64,000 nt of DNA from assembly GCA_016649715.1 (NCBI GenBank), contig JAENXC010000011.1, forward strand, positions 50,983-114,982, written 5' to 3'. Position 1 is the stretch's first letter. Each line of letters begins with the position of its first letter. Under the pieces are notes generated by a model that did not search any database, was not told where the DNA came from, and was given only the letters and a program-made list of their open reading frames with translations. The DNA is from Flavobacteriaceae bacterium (GTDB taxonomy: Bacteria; Bacteroidota; Bacteroidia; Flavobacteriales; Flavobacteriaceae). The position numbers and the translations under genes are program-made. Positions 59,806-64,000 of the stretch are shown in pieces.

Positions 59806-61563
59806 ATGTCCATAAAACAAATAGTTTTATTTTCAATTCCAGCATTATTCCTATTTCATTTTTCAGCTTTTTCACAAGAAAAGGAATTGGACCCCGAAGT
59901 TGTGAACATCGTAAAACCATACACGCCAACAATTTCGGACGCCTTCAAAGTGAAGGAAACCCCTTCGTTGAACGATTCCATTTCCACAACAAAAAAGGAA
60001 GTGAAATACAGTATTTTCTCAGTGCCGGTGGCTTCCACTTTTACGCCTGCAAAAGGAAAGGCTACAACGGTTGAAAAGACGAAACCCATAAAATTATACG
60101 ATAATTACGCAACGCTCGGTTTCGGAAATTACACTTCTATTTTGGGCGAATTTTACAGCAATTTTGAAATCAGCCGTACCGATAATGCTGGATTTTTCTT
60201 TCGGCACAATTCTTCACAGGGCGATATAAAAGATGTGAAATTGGACAATAAATATTACGATACCAGCCTTGACGCCAATTATACAAGTCGCCAAAAAGAT
60301 GCGACCTACAGGCTCGACGCGGGCGTTGAACACCAAATTTACAACTGGTACGGTTTGCCCGAGAATTACGTCACCTATCCCAATAACGTGATTGCCGATA
60401 TTGATCCGTTGCAGATGTATTTCAGCGGTTACGCAGGCGGAAGCATTGCATTGGACAATTCGTTTTTTGAAAGGGCTGCCGTGAATATTCGGTATTTGGG
60501 CGATGCGTTTTCTTCTTCGGAATTTAATGCCACGTTGAAACCAGAGTTTTCGTTTCCGTTGGAAAACCTAACGTTAAAAGTGGATGGTGATTTAGATTAT
60601 TTAAGCGGAAGTTTCAGCCGAAATTACACTAACACTTCCGATATTAAATACAGTTATTTAAACGCGGGCTTTGCGCCGTCCATTACTTTTGTAAATGACG
60701 ATCTCAGCGTTTCATTGGGGGTTGCGGCTTATTTGAGCTTGGATTCTGAAAAAAGCAGTACCGATTTTTCGTTATATCCAAGATTGAATGCTTCTTACCG
60801 TTTGCTGGACGAAACGGTGATTGTTTACGGTGGGGCGGAAGGTGGACTTCAGCAAAATTCCTACTATAATTTTAAGGAAGAAAACCCATTTGTTTCGCCT
60901 ACTTTGAATATTGCCCCGACCAAAAAATTGTATGAAGGTTTTGGGGGAATCAAAGGAAAAATATCTAATTCAGTGGCCTATAACGTGAGAGCATCTTACG
61001 GAAAGGATGAAAATCGCGCACTTTTTCAAATGAATCCTTTAAAGATTTATAACACAAATTTTAAAGGATATGAATACGGAAACTCCTTCAATGTGGTTTA
61101 TGACGATGTAAATACACTTGCTTTTTTTGCAGAGTTGAAGGTTGAAGTTTCGAATACATTTTCTTTGGGAATTAACGGAACCTATAATAATTACAGCACA
61201 GACCCGCCTGCCGAGCGGGCAGGTTTGCAGAATGAAGCGTGGAACCTGCCTGATTTAAAGGCTTCGGTATTTTCAAATTTCAACATTACTGAAAAGTTGT
61301 ACGGTGGCGCTTCGTTATTTTATGTGGGCGAACGTAAGGATTTGGTTTACAATAATGATCCTTTTAGTAATTCAATTGATCAAGAAATTACCTTGGATGG
61401 TTACGTGGATGCCAATTTAAGTTTCGGCTATAGATTCACGGATAGACTTTCTGCTTTTGTGAAGGGAAGCAATCTCTTTAGCGATAATTATGAAAAATGG
61501 CTGAACTATCCCGTTCAAGGAATTCAGGGATTGATTGGAGTTACTTATAAGTTTGATTGGTAG
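59806..61563 (+). CDS. Outer-membrane beta-barrel protein (TonB-receptor-like barrel)
   Basis: The 585-residue protein has a signal peptide (MSIKQIVLFSIPALFLFHFS) and a linker rich in charged residues that includes KPYTPTISDAFKVKETPSLND. From about residue 95 it alternates strand-like segments with YATLGFGNYTSILGEFYSN, NAGFFFRHNSSQGDIKD and many Tyr/Asn, ending in the aromatic barrel terminus GVTYKFDW. No plug domain and no TonB box are seen, so it is a barrel-only relative of TonB-dependent receptors. It follows the TPR gene in the same direction and they may work together. A palindromic element (61207-61223) adds PPAERAG to an external loop. Confidence 0.85.
   Translation: MSIKQIVLFSIPALFLFHFSAFSQEKELDPEVVNIVKPYTPTISDAFKVKETPSLNDSISTTKKEVKYSIFSVPVASTFTPAKGKATTVEKTKPIKLYDNYATLGFGNYTSILGEFYSNFEISRTDNAGFFFRHNSSQGDIKDVKLDNKYYDTSLDANYTSRQKDATYRLDAGVEHQIYNWYGLPENYVTYPNNVIADIDPLQMYFSGYAGGSIALDNSFFERAAVNIRYLGDAFSSSEFNATLKPEFSFPLENLTLKVDGDLDYLSGSFSRNYTNTSDIKYSYLNAGFAPSITFVNDDLSVSLGVAAYLSLDSEKSSTDFSLYPRLNASYRLLDETVIVYGGAEGGLQQNSYYNFKEENPFVSPTLNIAPTKKLYEGFGGIKGKISNSVAYNVRASYGKDENRALFQMNPLKIYNTNFKGYEYGNSFNVVYDDVNTLAFFAELKVEVSNTFSLGINGTYNNYSTDPPAERAGLQNEAWNLPDLKASVFSNFNITEKLYGGASLFYVGERKDLVYNNDPFSNSIDQEITLDGYVDANLSFGYRFTDRLSAFVKGSNLFSDNYEKWLNYPVQGIQGLIGVTYKFDW
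61207..61223. repeat. GC-rich palindromic element inside the barrel-protein gene
   Basis: CCTGCCGAGCGGGCAGG is an imperfect palindrome with arms CCTGCC/GGGCAGG. It is read in frame as PAERAG in DPPAERAGLQ, in the sequence of a predicted surface loop. Confidence 0.7.
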
Positions 61564-61587
61564 TTACCCAAAAAAATTATAATTTCT

Positions 61588-61616
61588 GAAAACATCCGTC
61601 TTTGGCGGATGTTTTC
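61588..61616 (+). terminator. Terminator after the barrel-protein gene
   Basis: Perfect stem GAAAACATCCG / CGGATGTTTTC with loop tctttgg, followed by TATTTTTAC, 25 bases after the stop at 61563. Confidence 0.8.
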
Positions 61617-61643
61617 TATTTTTACATTTCAATAAAACCAACC

Positions 61644-63281
61644 ATGAAAAAACTACTATTTCTTCTAATAGCAATATCAATTGCCTCTTGCGCCCCAGAC
61701 AAACTCCCCGCAGATTTACTAATAAAAAATGCAACAATCTATACGGTCGATAAAGATTTCAGCACAGCAAATGCGCTGGTTATAAAAGATGGGAAAATTC
61801 TAGAAATAGGCTTAAAACCTGAGCTTGAATTGAAATACCGAATAAAGGAAACTTACGATGCTAAAGGCAACACCATAGTTCCGGGATTGATTGATGCACA
61901 CGCTCATTTGTACGGTCTTGGCTTAGAATTAAGGAATGTTGATTTGATTGGAACCACAAGTTTTGATGAAGTTTTGGAACGGGTACTGGCTTTTCAGGAA
62001 GAAAAAAATATGCCCTATATAATTGGCCGTGGTTGGGACCAAAATGACTGGGACGATAAAAATTTTCCCACTAAAAAAGAATTGGATTCTCTATTTCCCG
62101 ATACACCTGTTTCTTTGCGAAGAATTGACGGCCACGCAATGTTGGTAAACTCAAAAGCTTTGAAACTCGCGGGAATCACTTCAAAAACTAAAGTTGCCGG
62201 AGGCGAAATAATTATGGAAAACGGAGAACCAACGGGAATAATCATAGATGCACCAATGTCATTGTTATGGAAAACGTTTCCTAAAATCACTGAAGAAGTT
62301 TCCATCGAAGCACTTTTGGAAGCCGAAAAAATCTGCCTTAAATACGGTTTAACGACCGTTGACGATGCAGGTTTGAACAGGAATATTATTGAAATGATCG
62401 ATTCCCTTCAAAAAGAAAGAAAGTTTAAACTCAGAATGTACACAATGGTCAGTAATAGTCCAGAAAACCTGGATTATTATTTAAAGAAGGGTATTTATAA
62501 AACTGACAGACTAAACGTTCGTTCCTTTAAAGTATATGCTGATGGTGCTTTGGGTTCCCGTGGCGCCGCAATGCGCGAACCGTACAGCGACATGCCCCAT
62601 CATTTTGGAGCGATGATCACCACAGCCGATAGTTTGGATTATTTGGCTGAAAAATTTGCAGTATCCGAGTTTCAAATGAATACCCACGCAATTGGCGATT
62701 CAGCCAATATTGCCGTTTTACGGGCTTATAAAAAAGCTTTGGAAGGTAAAACCAATAAACGTTGGAGAGTAGAACATGCGCAGATTATTTCAAACGAAGA
62801 TTTCGGCTATTTTTCTGATAATAACAATATACTTCCATCGGTGCAGCCAACGCACGCAACGAGCGATATGTATTGGGCCGGGGATAGAGTGGGAGCTGAA
62901 AGAATAAAAGGAGCGTATGCCTATAAAGAATTGCTGAATAAAGCGGGAAGCATTGCTTTGGGAACTGATTTTCCAGTGGAACAAGTAAACCCAATGTACA
63001 CTTTTTACGCTGCCGTTGCCCGAAAGGATTTAAAGAATTATCCAGCGGAAGGTTTTCAAATAAAGGATGCGCTTACACGTGAAGAAGCATTGCGCGGAAT
63101 GACCATTTGGGCAGCCTTCGCCAATTTTGAAGAAAAGGAAAAAGGAAGTATCGAAGTAGGAAAATTTGCAGATTTCACCATTCTCGATAAAGATATTATG
63201 AAGGTTGACGAAAAGGAGCTTCCAAACACAAAGGTTCTCGCAACATTCATCAATGGTGAAATGGTTTACGAAGCCAAATAA
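61644..63281 (+). CDS. YtcJ-like amidohydrolase lipoprotein
   Basis: The 545-residue protein starts at ATG 61644 (MKKLLFLLIAISIASCAPDK). Lipobox IASC makes Cys16 the lipidated residue, so it is an exported lipoprotein. The metal-dependent hydrolase fold shows GLIDAHAHLYGLG with the HxH metal ligands (about 77), WDQNDWDDKNFP, the metal ligand His in RRIDGHAML and MNTHAIGDSAN, and SIALGTDFPVEQVNP with the late Asp ligand. YtcJ-like members act on amides or imines of unknown physiological substrate. The ATG at 61602 is in the terminator region and not used. The gene is flanked by repeats and a terminator. Confidence 0.9.
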   Translation: MKKLLFLLIAISIASCAPDKLPADLLIKNATIYTVDKDFSTANALVIKDGKILEIGLKPELELKYRIKETYDAKGNTIVPGLIDAHAHLYGLGLELRNVDLIGTTSFDEVLERVLAFQEEKNMPYIIGRGWDQNDWDDKNFPTKKELDSLFPDTPVSLRRIDGHAMLVNSKALKLAGITSKTKVAGGEIIMENGEPTGIIIDAPMSLLWKTFPKITEEVSIEALLEAEKICLKYGLTTVDDAGLNRNIIEMIDSLQKERKFKLRMYTMVSNSPENLDYYLKKGIYKTDRLNVRSFKVYADGALGSRGAAMREPYSDMPHHFGAMITTADSLDYLAEKFAVSEFQMNTHAIGDSANIAVLRAYKKALEGKTNKRWRVEHAQIISNEDFGYFSDNNNILPSVQPTHATSDMYWAGDRVGAERIKGAYAYKELLNKAGSIALGTDFPVEQVNPMYTFYAAVARKDLKNYPAEGFQIKDALTREEALRGMTIWAAFANFEEKEKGSIEVGKFADFTILDKDIMKVDEKELPNTKVLATFINGEMVYEAK

Positions 63282-63287
63282 ATAAAA

Positions 63288-63347
63288 CTCTGTGTCCTCT
63301 GAGCCTCTGTGGTGAAAAATTAACACAGAGGCACAGAGAGCACAGAG
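63288..63347. repeat. CTCTGTG-type dispersed inverted repeat, copy 3
   Basis: CTCTGTGTCCTCTGAGCC then TCTGTGGTG faces CACAGAGGCACAGAGAGCACAGAG (quoted by its start CACAGAGGCACAGAG) across aaaaattaa. This is the clearest of the three copies and fills most of the gap before the YkgJ-like gene. Confidence 0.9.
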
Positions 63348-63357
63348 AAAAATTGAT

Positions 63358-63876
63358 ATGGAAAATATCCTAAAACAACTTCCCCAAAAAGCAAAAGAAG
63401 CCGAGGCCGAAAACAAAAAGTTTTTCGCAAAGCTGAAGAAAAAGCCGCCCAAACATCTCGATAATTTGATGCAGGAATTGCATGATGAAGAATTCCGAAA
63501 AACAGATTGTTTGACGTGTGCGAATTGTTGTAAAACCACTGGCCCACTTTTTACGGATAAAGACATAGAGCGGATTTCAAAACATTTCCGAATGAAACCG
63601 CAACAGTTTATTGAAACCTATCTGCGGATAGATGAAGATAAAGATTACGTACTGCAAAGCGTTCCCTGCACTTTTTTGGGAGCCGATAATTATTGCAGCA
63701 TTTACGACGTTCGTCCAAAAGCTTGTCGTGAATTTCCACATACTGATAGAAAAAAGTTTCAGCAGATTTCAAACCTTACAATGAAGAATGTTGCTATTTG
63801 TCCAGCGGCTTTTAATATAGTTGAAGAGATGAAACGAAGGGTAAATTCCAAATCCCAAGCCACTGTTGTCCGATAA
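63358..63876 (+). CDS. YkgJ-family cysteine-cluster protein, C-terminus altered by an IS element
   Basis: The 172-residue cytosolic protein has the cysteine pattern of the YkgJ (CxxCxxCC) family: TDCLTCANCCKTTGP (about 50-64), then VPCTFLGADNYCSIYDVRPKACREFP (about 102-127, quoted YCSIYDVRPKACREFP) and ICPAAF near 153. Family knowledge: the Cys cluster probably binds a metal or an iron-sulphur centre; function unknown. The last residues (SQATVVR) end at a TAA (63874-63876) inside what appears to be the left end of an IS element, so the native tail may have been replaced. The core domain is intact, so the gene may still work. Confidence 0.82.
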   Translation: MENILKQLPQKAKEAEAENKKFFAKLKKKPPKHLDNLMQELHDEEFRKTDCLTCANCCKTTGPLFTDKDIERISKHFRMKPQQFIETYLRIDEDKDYVLQSVPCTFLGADNYCSIYDVRPKACREFPHTDRKKFQQISNLTMKNVAICPAAFNIVEEMKRRVNSKSQATVVR

Positions 63877-64000
63877 AAAAAATGCGAGTTGATTAAATCA
63901 ACCCGCAAGATAGTATTTTTGTTTCACCACAAAACAATTAAATACTATGAGCAAAAATGCAAATTTTATCGGACAGCCCATCTTCTCACAACTGTTAAAA
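63862..64000 (+). mobile_element. Left end of an IS4-family insertion sequence, cut by the window edge
   Basis: The sequence starts near cactgttgtccgataaa, which looks like an IS4-type terminal repeat. The same gtccgata/atcgga word recurs at the start of the transposase frame. A hairpin GCGAGTTGATT / AATCAACCCGC (63884-63906) follows, and at 63947 a transposase frame opens. The exact left boundary is a guess to within about ten bases. The right end and the target duplication lie outside the window. Confidence 0.65.
63947..64000 (+). CDS. Transposase of the IS4 family, first 18 codons
   Basis: The frame begins MSKNANFIGQPIFSQLLK. The phrase FxGQPIFSQLL is the start of the DUF4372 domain found at the N-terminus of many Bacteroidota IS4 transposases. 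Nothing else can be seen because the frame runs off the window. Confidence 0.75.
   Translation, partial: MSKNANFIGQPIFSQLLK

Noticed and set aside
63030..63566. 178-codon minus-strand frame
   Set aside because: It is antisense to the amidohydrolase end, a dispersed repeat and the YkgJ-like gene, all with strong protein evidence on the other strand.

Overview
The window looks like a chromosome segment of a marine or soil Flavobacteriaceae member (Bacteroidota), with an Aequorivita/Gramella-like gene style; the genus is a guess. The evidence is: three secreted proteins with FG-GAP/VCBS repeats and type IX secretion (T9SS) C-terminal sorting domains; an S46 dipeptidyl peptidase; several promoters of the Bacteroidota form TTG-N19..23-TAnnTTTG; a tmRNA whose tag reads GENNYALAA; few Shine-Dalgarno sequences; and moderately AT-rich DNA. 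Many short palindromic or word-like repeats lie in the intergenic spaces, and some lie inside genes.

Layout. 1-5 kb: 5' part of tryptophanase (minus strand), a DHA2-type multidrug exporter and a DPP7-type S46 peptidase. 5-12 kb: an accessory island with an MmeI-like type IIG restriction-modification enzyme, an AT-rich membrane-anchored P-loop NTPase with tandem C-terminal repeats, and an unrecognised 249-aa protein preceded by twelve exact 11-bp repeat units. 12-19 kb: T9SS protein, RluD-like pseudouridine synthase, PASTA protein, GIY-YIG protein, tmRNA, a saccharopine/alanine dehydrogenase-like enzyme and an SDR with no standard start codon. 19-26 kb: two DUF3857/transglutaminase-like paralogues, CreD, and a winged-helix regulator with its membrane partner; a shared palindromic operator lies in front of both creD and the regulator operon.

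25.8-26.6 kb: the most unusual stretch. Three tandem promoter-hairpin-terminator cassettes look like a family of about 70-nt small RNAs with a conserved GGGG-loop hairpin, each preceded by G/C-run operator-like elements. Next come kdsA, an antitoxin with a toxin gene broken by an in-frame TGA, and two T9SS FG-GAP paralogues. 31-33 kb: typA/bipA.

33-53 kb: a surface polysaccharide locus. It holds a methyltransferase, two tandem membrane sulfatase/alkaline-phosphatase-fold proteins, six glycosyltransferases, two polytopic membrane proteins, a FemAB/GNAT-like acyltransferase, a DegT aminotransferase, a Wzx-like flippase, a hexapeptide acyltransferase, an FdtA-like sugar ketoisomerase and a second methyltransferase. 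FdtA plus DegT plus an acyltransferase suggests an N-acylated 3-amino-3,6-dideoxyhexose in the polymer.

53-64 kb: a subtilisin-like protease, ftsE, a coiled-coil exported protein, a large TPR protein followed by an outer-membrane barrel, an amidohydrolase lipoprotein, a YkgJ-type cysteine cluster protein and the left end of an IS4-family element that runs off the window.
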